Source: Streptomyces sp. CB02980 (GTDB lineage Bacteria; Actinomycetota; Actinomycetes; Streptomycetales; Streptomycetaceae). From it: a stretch of 64,000 nucleotides of DNA. Location of the stretch: NCBI RefSeq assembly GCF_014451325.2, contig NZ_JACSCH020000005.1:364648-428647 (forward strand), read 5' to 3'. Each line of letters opens with the position of its first letter. The first letter of the stretch is position 1. Positions 16,483-25,138 of this stretch are shown in pieces. The notes beneath the pieces are model-generated. The model did not search any database. It had not been told where the DNA came from and saw nothing but the letters and a program-made list of their open reading frames with translations. The position numbers and the translations under genes are program-made.

Positions 16483-17751
16483 TCAGCAGCCGTCGCAGGG
16501 GCAGCAGCAGTCGCAGTTGCCGCAGCCGGGGTCGCAGTCGCAGTCCCGGCAGCAGCCCTCGCGCTTCTTGCGGGACCAGGGGCCCTCGTACTCCTTGGCA
16601 CAGCAGATCTGGCAGGTGCAGAAGAGCCAGGTGAACATGGCGCACCCGGCGAGGAAGCCGCGCGGCTTGGGTGCCTGCGGGGCGCCGCCGCCGAACTGCG
16701 GCGGCAGCCCCCCGGGCCCGCCGGGGCCGCCGGCGCCACCCGGGCCGCCCGGTCCGCCGCCGTACGGGTTCCCGCCACCGCCGTAGGGCTGGTACGGGCC
16801 CGGCGCCCCGCCCGCGTACGGATTGCCCGGCACCGGCCCCTGGCCCTGGCCGTACCCCGGCCCCTGCCCCGCCCCCGGCGCCCCGTGCGCGCAGGTCGTC
16901 GTGCCGAAGGCGCGGTCCACCGAGGTGCGGAGCTCGTGGGCGAGCAGGACGTGCGCCAGCCTGTCGTCGGCGAACTCGGCGTCCTTCAGCGCGAGGCGGA
17001 TGCCGTGCAGGGCGTCGTCGGCGAGCCGGCGGGCCTCCTCGCGGGAGGTGCCGGTCGCGGTGAGCGGGTTCCAGGCGCCCTTCTCCGCGTCGGCGGTCTG
17101 GTCCTCGACGGCGTCGAGGAGGTGGGCGAGGCGGCCGAAGAGCCGGCCCGCCTCGGCGAGCGGCTCCGCGTTCCCGGGCCGCCCGGCGAGGACGGCGGTG
17201 TGCGCGAAGGCGGCCGCGGTCGCGGTCTCGGTCGGTTCGGTGACGGTGAGCAGGGAGGTGCCGGGTCCGGCGAGGGCCTCGATCCCGGTCTGGCGGTCGA
17301 CGGCGTCGACGAGGACGGCGGTGTCGAAACCGAGGGCGCGGCCGGTCCTGGCCCCCGCCTTGTCCCAGGAGCGGGCGACACGGCGGGCCGCGGCGGCGGC
17401 GGGCCGCCGGGCCAACAGCCCGTCCCGGTCGGCGACGTGGTCCCGTACCTTCGCCGAGGCGAGGACCAGCGAGACGGCGGCGGCGAGCCGGGCGCCCTCG
17501 CCCCTGGCCACGGGGGCGGTCCGCATGGCGCGCAGCGCGCAGGGCCCGGCCGTGCGACGGCCCGCCGCCGTGACGCCGGTCTGAGCCTCCGTCAGGACCG
17601 AGACGATGAGCCCGTCGTAGTTGGTGACGACCCGGGCGAACTGGCCGTGGTCGGCGCGAAGTGCCAGGCAGAGACCGCAGAGATGGGCCATCCACTCGGT
17701 CTTGAGCCCATCGGTGAGCCGGTGGGTGCAGGGTCTGACGATTCCGAACAT
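16483..17751 (-). CDS. DUF5685 family protein with Cys-rich C-terminal tail
   Basis: 422 residues, unknown function. The N-terminal region has conserved cysteines (RPCTHRL, then HLCGLCLALRADHG at about 23-36) followed by about 260 mostly helical Ala-rich residues. A Gly/Pro/Tyr-rich linker (about 295-355) leads to a short hydrophobic Cys-containing stretch (FLAGCAMFTWLFCTCQICC) and a tail with a Cys at almost every second position (CCRDCDCDPGCGNCDCCCPC). The tail could bind metal or be palmitoylated or heavily disulfide-linked. Convergent with the binding-protein gene. Confidence 0.75.
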   Translation of the reverse strand: MFGIVRPCTHRLTDGLKTEWMAHLCGLCLALRADHGQFARVVTNYDGLIVSVLTEAQTGVTAAGRRTAGPCALRAMRTAPVARGEGARLAAAVSLVLASAKVRDHVADRDGLLARRPAAAAARRVARSWDKAGARTGRALGFDTAVLVDAVDRQTGIEALAGPGTSLLTVTEPTETATAAAFAHTAVLAGRPGNAEPLAEAGRLFGRLAHLLDAVEDQTADAEKGAWNPLTATGTSREEARRLADDALHGIRLALKDAEFADDRLAHVLLAHELRTSVDRAFGTTTCAHGAPGAGQGPGYGQGQGPVPGNPYAGGAPGPYQPYGGGGNPYGGGPGGPGGAGGPGGPGGLPPQFGGGAPQAPKPRGFLAGCAMFTWLFCTCQICCAKEYEGPWSRKKREGCCRDCDCDPGCGNCDCCCPCDGC

Positions 17752-18073
17752 GGACTCCCCCGTGAGTCGTGAATCTGGGCCGGGCTATGGACCGCCGGAC
17801 GGCCTCGCGGCATCGTAGCGAGCGGGTCCGTTCACCCGTACGCGCCCATCGTCACCCTTGTGGCCCGACTTTCATATTTTCAGCTACATGGCCCTCCCTC
17901 AGGCCCCGCATACCGCAAGTTTCCTGACGAATCGCCAGGAAACCGTGCTCACGTTCTGCACCAGTACCGTCACGAATCCCCTGCGCGCCGACTATCCACT
18001 TGGCGCGCGATCCGCATCATGAAGGACGATAGGGATTGCGGAACCACAAGTGACCGCGTGAAAGGAGGCGTCC
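17752..18073. other. 322-bp divergent gap upstream of sepF-like gene
   Basis: No gene seen. The stretch is noticeably less GC-rich than its surroundings. It holds a perfect 8-base dyad GTTTCCTG-N9-CAGGAAAC (17919-17943), a 7-base hairpin (17983-17989 with 18002-18008), and the AAAGGAGG site of the sepF-like gene. Confidence 0.6.
17919..17943. promoter_or_regulatory. Perfect dyad, candidate operator
   Basis: GTTTCCTG and CAGGAAAC are exact inverted repeats separated by nine bases. It lies between the divergent DUF5685 and SepF-like genes. The binding protein is unknown. Confidence 0.4.
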
Positions 18074-18508
18074 ATGGGATCGGTGCGCAAGGCGAGTGCC
18101 TGGCTGGGACTCGTCGAGGACAACGACGAGCGTTACTACGACGACGAGTACGCCGACGGTGCCGAAGGCGGCGACGCCTGGGTGACGGACCCCCGGGTCC
18201 GGGTGGCCACGGACACCGCCGAGGACCGGGGCCGGCGGATCGCCACCGTCTCCCCCGACGGCTTCCGGGACGCCCGGGGCATCGGCGAGCTCTTCCGGGA
18301 CGGTGTTCCGGTGATCGTGAACCTGACCGCGATGGAGCCGAACGACGCCAAGCGCGTGGTCGACTTCGCCGCCGGTCTCGCCTTCGGTCTGCGCGGTTCG
18401 ATCGAGCGCGTGGCGACGCGGGTCTTCCTGCTGACCCCCGCCGACACCCAGATCGTCACCGGTGAGACGGGTCGGCGCCAGCAGGACGGTTTCTTCAACC
18501 AGAGCTGA
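18074..18508 (+). CDS. sflA: SepF-like cell division protein (SflA-type paralogue)
   Basis: 144 residues. The C-terminal half is the SepF domain ([23 protein letters not shown], then [18 protein letters not shown]), which polymerises and binds FtsZ. The N-terminus has a short amphipathic start and an acidic Asp/Glu/Tyr linker ([12 protein letters not shown]). This gene is away from the ftsZ/dcw cluster, as expected for the extra SepF-like proteins of Streptomyces (SflA/SflB) rather than the essential SepF. It starts five bases after GGAGG. Symbol assigned by resemblance and context, so with some doubt. Confidence 0.85.
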   Translation: MGSVRKASAWLGLVEDNDERYYDDEYADGAEGGDAWVTDPRVRVATDTAEDRGRRIATVSPDGFRDARGIGELFRDGVPVIVNLTAMEPNDAKRVVDFAAGLAFGLRGSIERVATRVFLLTPADTQIVTGETGRRQQDGFFNQS

Positions 18509-18549
18509 GCGGGTCCGCCGGCCGACCGGGCACCCCCCGAGGGATCGGG

Positions 18550-20337
18550 TCAGTGCACGGGACGCCCCGAGCCGGCGGGCTCGATCGCTTCCCGGGTCGC
18601 GGGCACCCGCGGCTCGGACGGGTCGGCGAGCTCCCGTGCCCCGGACGACTCCGAGGACCGCACGGCCCCCGTCGGCTTCGACGGCACCGCCGCGGACCGG
18701 ACGGGCTCGGACCCGGCCGTCTCGGACAGAGCCGGCTTCGACACCACCGGCCGCTCCGCCTCCGGGACACCGGCGGACATCGTCTCCTCCGGATCCACCG
18801 GGCACTCCATCACCCGGGGCAGGCGCCGGGCCATCGCCGCGCCGAGCAGCAGCAGCCCCGCGCTCACGAAGAGCGTGATGTGCAGTCCGTTCACGAAGGC
18901 GTGCCGGGCGGCCTGGTGCAGCGCGCCGCCGGCCGCGCCGCCGAGCTGGTCGGCGACCTGATAGGCCTCGCCGAGCGAGTTCGCGGCGGCCCGGCTCGCC
19001 TCCGCGGGCACTCCGGGGATGGCGGCGAGCCCGGGGGCGTACGCCGCGTTCATCACGCTGCCGAGCAGGGCCGTGCCCATGCCCGCGCCGAGCTGGTACG
19101 AGGTCTCGCCGATCGAGGCCGCGGCGCCCGCGCTCCGCTGCGGCGCCTCGCTGAGCATCGACTCGTACGCCGAGAAGAGCGTGGTCTGCAGGCCGAAACC
19201 GAGCAGCACGAAGCCCACCGTGAGCAGCGGCGGCCGGTCGTGCTGCCCCATGAAGGTGAGCAGCAGCACGGCGGCGGCGGTGAGGACGAAGCCCCAGCCG
19301 ACCATCCGGCGCGGTCCGATCCTGCGCAGGGTGTACGAGCCGGTGGCGCCGGCGGCCATCGCGGCGAAGGTGAGCGGCAGCAGCCGCAGCCCGGTCTCCA
19401 GCGGGCTGAGGCCGAGCACCAGCTGGAGGTACTGGACGGCGATGAGCTGCAGGCCGACCAGGGCCAGCATCGCGAGCACGATGCAGCCGACCGAGGTCGT
19501 GAAGGCGGCGCGGGAGAAGAGCCGCATGTCGATCAGCGGGTGGGGCCGTCGCCGCTGGCGCCGTACGAAGAGGACGAGGAGCGCGGCGCCGAGCAGCAGC
19601 GGCCCGGCGGTCGGGAGCGCGAGGAGCGGTTCGCCGGCGCCGGCGCGCTTGACCCCGAGGACGCAGCCGAGCACGCCGGCGGCGGCCATGAGCGCGCCGA
19701 GGACGTCCCAGGGTCCGTCGGCGGCTCCCCGGGACTCGGGGAGGAGGCGGCGGCCGAGCGGCAGGATCAGCGCCATCAGCGGAATGTTGATGAGGAAGAC
19801 GGAGCCCCACCAGTAGTGCTCGACGAGGAAGCCGCCGAGCACGGGCCCGGTGGCCGCACCTATCGCGGCGACCGCCGTCCAGATCCCGATGGCGGTGGCG
19901 CGCTCCCGCCGGTCGGGGAAGACCGCCCGGAGGATGGAGAGCGTGGCGGGCATGATCATGGCGCCGCCGACGCCGAGGAGCACCCGGGCCCCGATGAGGA
20001 CCGAGGGTTCGGTGGCGAGCGCGGCGACCGCCGAGGCGATGCCGAACAGCGCGTATCCGAGGAGCAGGATTCTGCGCCGTCCGACCCGGTCCCCGAGGGT
20101 GCCGAAGAGGATCAGGAGCGAGGCGCAGATCAGCGGGTAGGCGTCGACGATCCAGAGCAGCGAGGTGGAGCTGGGGTGCAGGTCCTCGGTGAGCGAGGGG
20201 ATCGCGACATGGAGGATGGTCGCGTCGAGGGCGACCACGAGAAGGCTGACGCAGAGGACGACGAGGACGACCCAGCGGTTGGCTCCGCCGTCGGCTGCGG
20301 CACGCGGTCGTGCTGGGGCCGTGTTCGTCCGCGACAT
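18550..20337 (-). CDS. MFS drug exporter, DHA2 family (14 helices)
   Basis: 595 residues. Helix pattern and motifs fit the 14-helix DHA2 proton/drug antiporters: TLGDRVGRRRILLLG (motif A), GVGGAMIMPATLSILRA, and the antiporter motif C in GAATGPVLGGFL. A hydrophilic tail of about 75 residues rich in Ser/Glu/Pro follows the last helix, longer than usual. ATG with GGGAGG upstream. No regulator gene lies next to it; the large divergent gap with the PAP2 gene probably holds its control region. The substrate is unknown, probably a hydrophobic antibiotic or dye. Confidence 0.9.
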   Translation of the reverse strand: MSRTNTAPARPRAAADGGANRWVVLVVLCVSLLVVALDATILHVAIPSLTEDLHPSSTSLLWIVDAYPLICASLLILFGTLGDRVGRRRILLLGYALFGIASAVAALATEPSVLIGARVLLGVGGAMIMPATLSILRAVFPDRRERATAIGIWTAVAAIGAATGPVLGGFLVEHYWWGSVFLINIPLMALILPLGRRLLPESRGAADGPWDVLGALMAAAGVLGCVLGVKRAGAGEPLLALPTAGPLLLGAALLVLFVRRQRRRPHPLIDMRLFSRAAFTTSVGCIVLAMLALVGLQLIAVQYLQLVLGLSPLETGLRLLPLTFAAMAAGATGSYTLRRIGPRRMVGWGFVLTAAAVLLLTFMGQHDRPPLLTVGFVLLGFGLQTTLFSAYESMLSEAPQRSAGAAASIGETSYQLGAGMGTALLGSVMNAAYAPGLAAIPGVPAEASRAAANSLGEAYQVADQLGGAAGGALHQAARHAFVNGLHITLFVSAGLLLLGAAMARRLPRVMECPVDPEETMSAGVPEAERPVVSKPALSETAGSEPVRSAAVPSKPTGAVRSSESSGARELADPSEPRVPATREAIEPAGSGRPVH

Positions 20338-20742
20338 GTACGTACCTCCCAGTGAAGCTCTCGCGCTCGGCGGGCCCCGACCAGGGCTTATGCCCCTGGG
20401 GCGGCCCGGCATCGACGGGCGAGTGAGCCGTCAGCGTACGCGAGTTCAAGGCCCGAGCGCGTGGTGCAGCTCTCACCCCGGCGGGCCGCGCGGTGTGGCG
20501 TACGCCACTCGGGGCGGCCCGTGCGTCGCATGGAATTCCGTACGGACACCTGTTTGATGCAATTCCCGTACGTTCAAACACTCTTCCGGAAACGACTGCG
20601 CGACAATAAGGCGGAAGGTCATCGGATTTCCCGACGGATGCCTGGAATTGGCCACCGACTGAGACCTACTCCACATCACATCAACATCACGAACAGACCG
20701 GAACGACCGGGTCTGCTTCTCACTCCCTGTAACGTCGATTGG
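20338..20742. other. 405-bp divergent gap (MFS exporter / PAP2 phosphatase)
   Basis: No gene that I trust. The right half (about 20530-20740) is clearly poorer in GC than coding DNA here. A reading frame through it continues into the PAP2 gene but has atypical codon use. A -10-like TAACGT (20730-20735) lies seven bases before the PAP2 GTG start. Confidence 0.5.
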
Positions 20743-21660
20743 GTGCGTACCGACATCTTTGCCCGGCTGGACCGGGAGCCGGAACCGCCGAAGATAGAGG
20801 TCCCGCGGATGACCCGCACGCGTCTCGCCCTCTTCGGCGGGACGTCGGCGTTCTATCTCGCCATGGTCGTCGCCGTGCTGCTCTCGACGTGGCTGGTGAC
20901 CCTCGACTGGAAGATCATGCTCTTCCGGCCCTACCAGCAGTGGCCGGAGATCCACGGCTTCCTCGACTACTACGTCGTCCTCGGCCAGCGCGGCCCCACG
21001 GCCGTCATGGTGGCCGCCTGGCTGGGCTGGCGCTCCTGGCGCCAGCACACCCTGCGACCCCTGCTCTGCCTGGGCGCCGCCCTCCTGCTGCTCAACGTCA
21101 CGGTTGGCGCGGTCAAGCTCGGGCTCGGTCGTCTCGGACCCCACTACGCGACCGAGGTCGGCTCCGCCGAGCTCTTCGCGGGCGGCGACATATTCCCCTC
21201 GGGTCACACCGCCAACGCGGTCGTGACCTGGGGCATCCTCGCCTATCTGGCGACCACCCCGAGGGCCAGGCGCTACCTGTCGGCGCTCTCCGCCGTGGTC
21301 GCGCTCGGCGTCGGGCTCACCACGGTCTATCTGGGCACGCACTGGCTGAGCGACGTCCTCCTGGGCTGGGCCGCCGGACTGCTGATCCTGCTCGCCCTGC
21401 CCTGGTGCGAGCCGGTCCTCGCCGTGGCGGAGTCGTGGATCCTCGCCCTGCGCGACCGGGTACGGGACCGGCTGCGGGACCGTCGCCGTCTGGTTCCCTC
21501 GCTGCCCGTGGCCTCCGGAGGACCCCGTCCGGGGTACTTCCCGCAGCGTCCGCCCGGAGCCGAGGAGCCGGTCCGCAGGCCGGCCGGAGTGGCCGGTGGC
21601 CGCGCTCCGGCGGCCCGCACGGGAGTGGCCGGCGGCCGCGCCCCGGCGACCCGCGGCTGA
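20743..21660 (+). CDS. PAP2-family membrane phosphatase
   Basis: 305 residues. Membrane phosphatase of the PAP2/undecaprenyl-diphosphatase-like group. The three family motifs are present: KLGLGRLGP, FPSGHTANAV and TTVYLGTHWLSDVLLGW, with about six helices. The C-terminal 70 residues are a basic tail ending in repeated AGVAGGRAPA units. Likely dephosphorylates a lipid phosphate or diphosphate on the outer membrane face. I chose GTG at 20743, because homologous sequence begins about there (VRTDIFARLDREPEPPK) and TAACGT seven bases upstream suggests a leaderless transcript. Longer in-frame starts exist. Confidence 0.85.
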   Translation: MRTDIFARLDREPEPPKIEVPRMTRTRLALFGGTSAFYLAMVVAVLLSTWLVTLDWKIMLFRPYQQWPEIHGFLDYYVVLGQRGPTAVMVAAWLGWRSWRQHTLRPLLCLGAALLLLNVTVGAVKLGLGRLGPHYATEVGSAELFAGGDIFPSGHTANAVVTWGILAYLATTPRARRYLSALSAVVALGVGLTTVYLGTHWLSDVLLGWAAGLLILLALPWCEPVLAVAESWILALRDRVRDRLRDRRRLVPSLPVASGGPRPGYFPQRPPGAEEPVRRPAGVAGGRAPAARTGVAGGRAPATRG

Positions 21661-21686
21661 CCGCGAGCACCCGCCCCCACGCAGAC

Positions 21687-21724
21687 GGAAGGGCCCCGGC
21701 CGATGGATCGGCCGGGGCCCTTCC
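21687..21724 (+). terminator. Hairpin terminator after PAP2 gene
   Basis: Perfect 15-base stem (21687-21701 with 21710-21724) around an 8-base loop, 26 bases after the stop codon. The right arm is also the first unit of the tandem repeat that follows. Confidence 0.75.
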
Positions 21725-21858
21725 GTATGCCGGGGGCCTTCCGTATGCCGGGGGCCTTCCGTATGCCGGGGGCCTTCCGTATGCCGTGCCGTTCCGTATG
21801 CCCGGCCCTTCCGTATGTCCGGCCCTTTCATGTGCCCGGGGCCCTTCCGTATGCCCGG
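21711..21858. repeat. Tandem repeat, about 8 copies of a 17-18 bp unit
   Basis: The core TTCCGTATG recurs at 21721, 21739, 21757, 21775, 21792, 21809 and 21845, with one degraded copy near 21827. The unit is about CCGGGGGCCTTCCGTATG. The first unit coincides with the right arm of the preceding terminator, so the array seems to be an expansion of that arm. Confidence 0.85.
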
Positions 21859-21901
21859 GTACGGACACACCGGGCGCGCCCGGTGCGCCGGCGCCGGTTT
21901 C

Positions 21902-22117
21902 TCAGCCGAGCCAGCAGCGGGTGACCGTGCCGCCCTCGACCTCGAAGTTGATGCGTCCGGCGAGGTACTCCATCGTGATGATCGAGCCGGGCGGGAGCGA
22001 CCTCACGGTGCTCCAGCCCCGCGTCCTGGCGAGCCGTGCGGCGCCTTCCGCGTCGAGGCCCACATAGGACTCGGGGGCGTCGCGGGGCGGTTCGGGAGTG
22101 CGCGAAGTGGGTGCCAT
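21902..22117 (-). CDS. Small I78-type peptidase inhibitor
   Basis: 71 residues. The central part (SYVGLDAEGAARLARTRGW, RSLPPGSIITMEYLAGRIN, FEVEGGTVTRCWLG) matches the I78 inhibitor family, which shares the potato inhibitor I fold and blocks subtilisin/chymotrypsin-like serine proteases. There is no signal peptide, so it would act in the cytoplasm unless exported otherwise. ATG with GAGGG upstream; a GTG three codons earlier (22126) is possible. It ends next to the tandem repeat array. Confidence 0.72.
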   Translation of the reverse strand: MAPTSRTPEPPRDAPESYVGLDAEGAARLARTRGWSTVRSLPPGSIITMEYLAGRINFEVEGGTVTRCWLG

Positions 22118-22428
22118 GACCCTCACGTTAGTCCCTTGGCGGTCACGCTTGTGTCACAAGTTCTCGACATATGTTTGGCATGATCCACGTCACTCCGCGG
22201 CATGGATTCCGGCCGTTTCTCCAGTAATTCAGAAGGACATCCGGTAGTTCGCACCAAGGGCCCGGAAGTACCGATAGAACGCGGGTAATTCGGCTCTTCC
22301 CGCTCCGCTCGTCCCGAATTGACTCGGCGACGCGCACGCGAGCCGCTCACTCTTCCCTTACACAATGCTTACGCTGTCCGAACGCCCGGAGACGCGGAGC
22401 CGGGACGACCGCGAAGCGGAGGCAGCGG
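22118..22428. other. 311-bp gap upstream of the inhibitor and ctaD genes
   Basis: No gene seen. AT-richer than its flanks. Contains a perfect palindrome CTTGTG-T-CACAAG (22148-22160) about 30 bases upstream of the inhibitor start, and a GGAGG site for ctaD at the right end. Confidence 0.55.
22148..22160. promoter_or_regulatory. 13-bp palindrome, candidate operator
   Basis: CTTGTG and CACAAG are exact inverted repeats around one T. The palindrome sits in the promoter-proximal region of the I78 inhibitor gene. Confidence 0.35.
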
Positions 22429-24141
22429 ATGGGCAACGGGACAGCGACCGCGACCGTCGAATCGAGCCGCGAGCGGCACGGCCGGATCCTGATCGACTGG
22501 CTCACCACCACCGACCACAAGAAGATCGGCCACCTCTATCTGGTGACCGCGTTCGTCTTCTTCCTCATCGCCGGACTGATGGCGATGCTCATGCGGGCCG
22601 AGCTGGCCCGCCCAGGACTCCAGCTGCTCACGAACCAGGAGTTCAACCAGGCCTTCACCCTGCACGGCACGATCATGCTGCTGCTCTTCGCCACGCCGAC
22701 CTTCGCCGGCTTCGCCAACGAGCTGGTGCCGCTGCAGATCGGCTCGCCCGACGTCGCCTTCCCGCGCCTCAACATGTTCTCGTACTGGCTGTTCCTCTTC
22801 GGCAGCCTGATGGTGGTCGGCTCGCTGCTCACCCCGTCCGGCCCGGCCGCCTTCGGCTGGACCGCCTACGCGCCGCTCAACAGCCTGGAACGGTCCCCCG
22901 GCGTCGGCGTCGACCTGTGGATCGTGGGGCTCGCGCTCTCCGGCTTCGGCACCATCCTGACCTCGGTGAACTTCCTCGCGACCATCATCGGGATGCGGGC
23001 GCCCGGCATGACCATGTTCCGGATGCCGATCTTCACCTGGAACGTGCTCTTCACGGCGGTCCTGGTGATCGTCGCCTTCCCCGTGCTCGCCGCGGCCCTG
23101 CTCGTCCTGGAGGCGGACCGGCGCCTCGGCTCGGTGGTCTTCCAGCCCGAGAACGGCGGCGCGCTGCTCTGGCAGCACCTCTTCTGGTTCTTCGGCCACC
23201 CCGAGGTCTACATCATCGCGCTGCCGTTCTTCGGGATCGTCAGCGAGATCATCCCCGTCTTCTCGCGCAAGCCGATCTTCGGGTACACCACGCTGATCGC
23301 CGCCACCATGGCGATCACCGGCCTGTCGGTGGTCGTCTGGGCCCACCACATGTTCGCGACGGGCGCGGTGCTGCTGCCGTTCTTCTCGCTGCTCTCGTTC
23401 CTCATCGCGGTGCCCACCGGGGTGAAGTTCTTCAACTGGACCGGGACGATGCTGCGGGGCTCGCTCTCCTTCGAGACCCCGATGCTGTGGTGCGTCGGCT
23501 TCCTGGTGTCGTTCCTGTTCGGCGGCCTCACCGGGGTGATCCTCGCCTCGCCGCCGATGGACTTCCAGGTCACCGACTCGTACTTCGTGGTCGCCCACTT
23601 CCACTACACGGTCTTCGGCACGGTCGTCTTCGCGACCTTCGCCGGCTTCACCTTCTGGTGGCCCAAGTTCACCGGCCGGATGCTCGACGAGCGGCTCGGG
23701 AAGGTCCACTTCTGGACCCTCTTCATCGGCTTCCACCTGACCTTCCTGGTGCAGCACTGGCTCGGCGCGGAGGGCATGCCCCGGCGGTACGCCGACTACC
23801 TGGAGGCGGACGGCTTCACCGCCCTCAACACCGTCTCCACCATCGGCGCCTTCCTGCTCGGCGCGTCCACCCTGCCGTTCCTCTACAACGTGTGGCGGAC
23901 CACGCTGTACGGGCCGAAGGTCGAGGTCGACGACCCGTGGGGCTTCGGCCGCTCCCTCGAGTGGGCCACCTCCTGCCCGCCGCCCCGGCACAACTTCGAC
24001 GCCGTCCCCCGGATCCGCTCCGAGGCGCCGGCCTTCGACCTGCACCACCCCGAGTTCGCGGCCTACGAGCGGATGCGGATCACGAGCCCTCCGCCGGAAC
24101 GGAGGCCGACCGGTCGAGGGACCGGGACAACAGGTCCCTGA
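22429..24141 (+). CDS. ctaD: Cytochrome c oxidase subunit I (aa3 type), orphan copy
   Basis: 570 residues, twelve helices. All metal ligands are visible: TLHGTIM (low-spin haem), FFGHPEVYI (CuB His and the cross-linked Tyr), WAHHMFATG (two CuB His) and [10 protein letters not shown] (haem a3 and haem a His). Subunit I of the proton-pumping oxidase that reduces oxygen at the end of respiration. No ctaC, ctaE, ctaF or qcr genes lie nearby, so this is an extra copy away from the main oxidase operon. Its last 62 bases overlap the convergent WYL regulator gene. The final 25 residues are Pro/Gly/Arg-rich and unlike the conserved core. Confidence 0.95.
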   Translation: MGNGTATATVESSRERHGRILIDWLTTTDHKKIGHLYLVTAFVFFLIAGLMAMLMRAELARPGLQLLTNQEFNQAFTLHGTIMLLLFATPTFAGFANELVPLQIGSPDVAFPRLNMFSYWLFLFGSLMVVGSLLTPSGPAAFGWTAYAPLNSLERSPGVGVDLWIVGLALSGFGTILTSVNFLATIIGMRAPGMTMFRMPIFTWNVLFTAVLVIVAFPVLAAALLVLEADRRLGSVVFQPENGGALLWQHLFWFFGHPEVYIIALPFFGIVSEIIPVFSRKPIFGYTTLIAATMAITGLSVVVWAHHMFATGAVLLPFFSLLSFLIAVPTGVKFFNWTGTMLRGSLSFETPMLWCVGFLVSFLFGGLTGVILASPPMDFQVTDSYFVVAHFHYTVFGTVVFATFAGFTFWWPKFTGRMLDERLGKVHFWTLFIGFHLTFLVQHWLGAEGMPRRYADYLEADGFTALNTVSTIGAFLLGASTLPFLYNVWRTTLYGPKVEVDDPWGFGRSLEWATSCPPPRHNFDAVPRIRSEAPAFDLHHPEFAAYERMRITSPPPERRPTGRGTGTTGP

Positions 24142-25066
24142 GCGCCCGCACCCGGTCGACCAGCTCCGGCGGGTCGAGCACCTCGAACTCGAAGCCGATC
24201 AGCGACACGTGGATCACCATCACATCGAGGCTGTGGGCCCCGGTCCTGAGCAGGCAGGCGTCCTCCCCGTCCGCCGTCAGGACGCCGTCGGCCGCGCCGA
24301 CGGCCGCGGCGGCCTCGGCGAGCGGCACATGCAGCCGGATCGTCGCCTCGGTCGCGTACGCCGAGGTGGACACGCCCTTCGCCACGTACGCGGCCAGATC
24401 CTCGGCGGGCGGCTCGCGGGGCGGGAAGCGGGGCCCGTGCGGCGGCGTCGGCACGATCCGGTCGGCGCGGAACGTGCGCCAGTCGGCCCGGTCCACGTCC
24501 CAGGCGACCAGGTACCAGCGCCGCTCGCTGCAGACCAGTCGGTGCGGCTCGACGTTCCTGCGGGTGGTGGCCCCGCCGTGGTCCCGGTACTCGAAGCGCA
24601 CCCGCTCGGTGTCCCGGCAGGCGTTGGCGAGTTCGGTGAGGACGGCCGGGTCGATCCGCTCGCGCGGAGTGCGCAGCATCGGGACGGTGAAGGCGTTCAG
24701 GGCGCTCACCCGGCGCCGCAGCCGCCCCGGAAGCACCTGCTCCAGCTTGGCCAGGGCACGTACGGAGCTCTCGCCGATGCCCTCGACCCCCTGCCCGGCG
24801 GCGGCGCGCAGACCGACGGCGACCGCCACGGCCTCCTCGTCGTCGAGGAGCAGCGGCGGCAGCTCGGCCCCGGCGCCCAGCTGATACCCGCCGCCGGTCC
24901 CGGGGCTCGCGTTGACCGGGTAGCCGAGCTCGCGGAGCCGGTCGACGTCCCGCCGTACGGTGCGGGGCGTGACCCCGAGCCGGTCGGCGAGGGCGGCACC
25001 GGACCACTCGCGGTGGGCCTGGAGCAGCGAGAGCAGACGCAAGAGCCGTGCGGAGGTCTCCAACAT
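24080..25066 (-). CDS. YafY-type transcriptional regulator (HTH + WYL)
   Basis: 328 residues. An N-terminal DeoR-like winged helix ([20 protein letters not shown], residues 21-40) is followed by a WYL domain, with the namesake motif in [11 protein letters not shown], and a C-terminal WCX region. Such proteins regulate DNA repair, defence or metabolic genes in response to a ligand or nucleic acid bound by WYL. Its 3' end overlaps ctaD on the other strand, so convergent transcription may cause mutual interference. Targets unknown. Confidence 0.9.
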   Translation of the reverse strand: MLETSARLLRLLSLLQAHREWSGAALADRLGVTPRTVRRDVDRLRELGYPVNASPGTGGGYQLGAGAELPPLLLDDEEAVAVAVGLRAAAGQGVEGIGESSVRALAKLEQVLPGRLRRRVSALNAFTVPMLRTPRERIDPAVLTELANACRDTERVRFEYRDHGGATTRRNVEPHRLVCSERRWYLVAWDVDRADWRTFRADRIVPTPPHGPRFPPREPPAEDLAAYVAKGVSTSAYATEATIRLHVPLAEAAAAVGAADGVLTADGEDACLLRTGAHSLDVMVIHVSLIGFEFEVLDPPELVDRVRALRDLLSRSLDRSASVPAEGS

Positions 25067-25138
25067 GGCCCCGAGTCTGCCAGCCCTCGCGGACGACTTC
25101 TGTCCTCGATGAACCGCGGCCCGAGAGGTGCCCGTCGG

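Noticed and set aside
20530..20742. In-frame upstream extension of the PAP2 gene (through the AT-richer gap)
   Set aside because: Codon usage is unlike Streptomyces coding DNA and PAP2 homology begins after it; TAACGT just upstream of GTG 20743 favours the short form.
21711..21858. Short repeats considered as a CRISPR array
   Set aside because: The units are directly adjacent with no spacers, and no cas gene is near. The same argument excludes the 57-bp coding repeat at 47204-47500.
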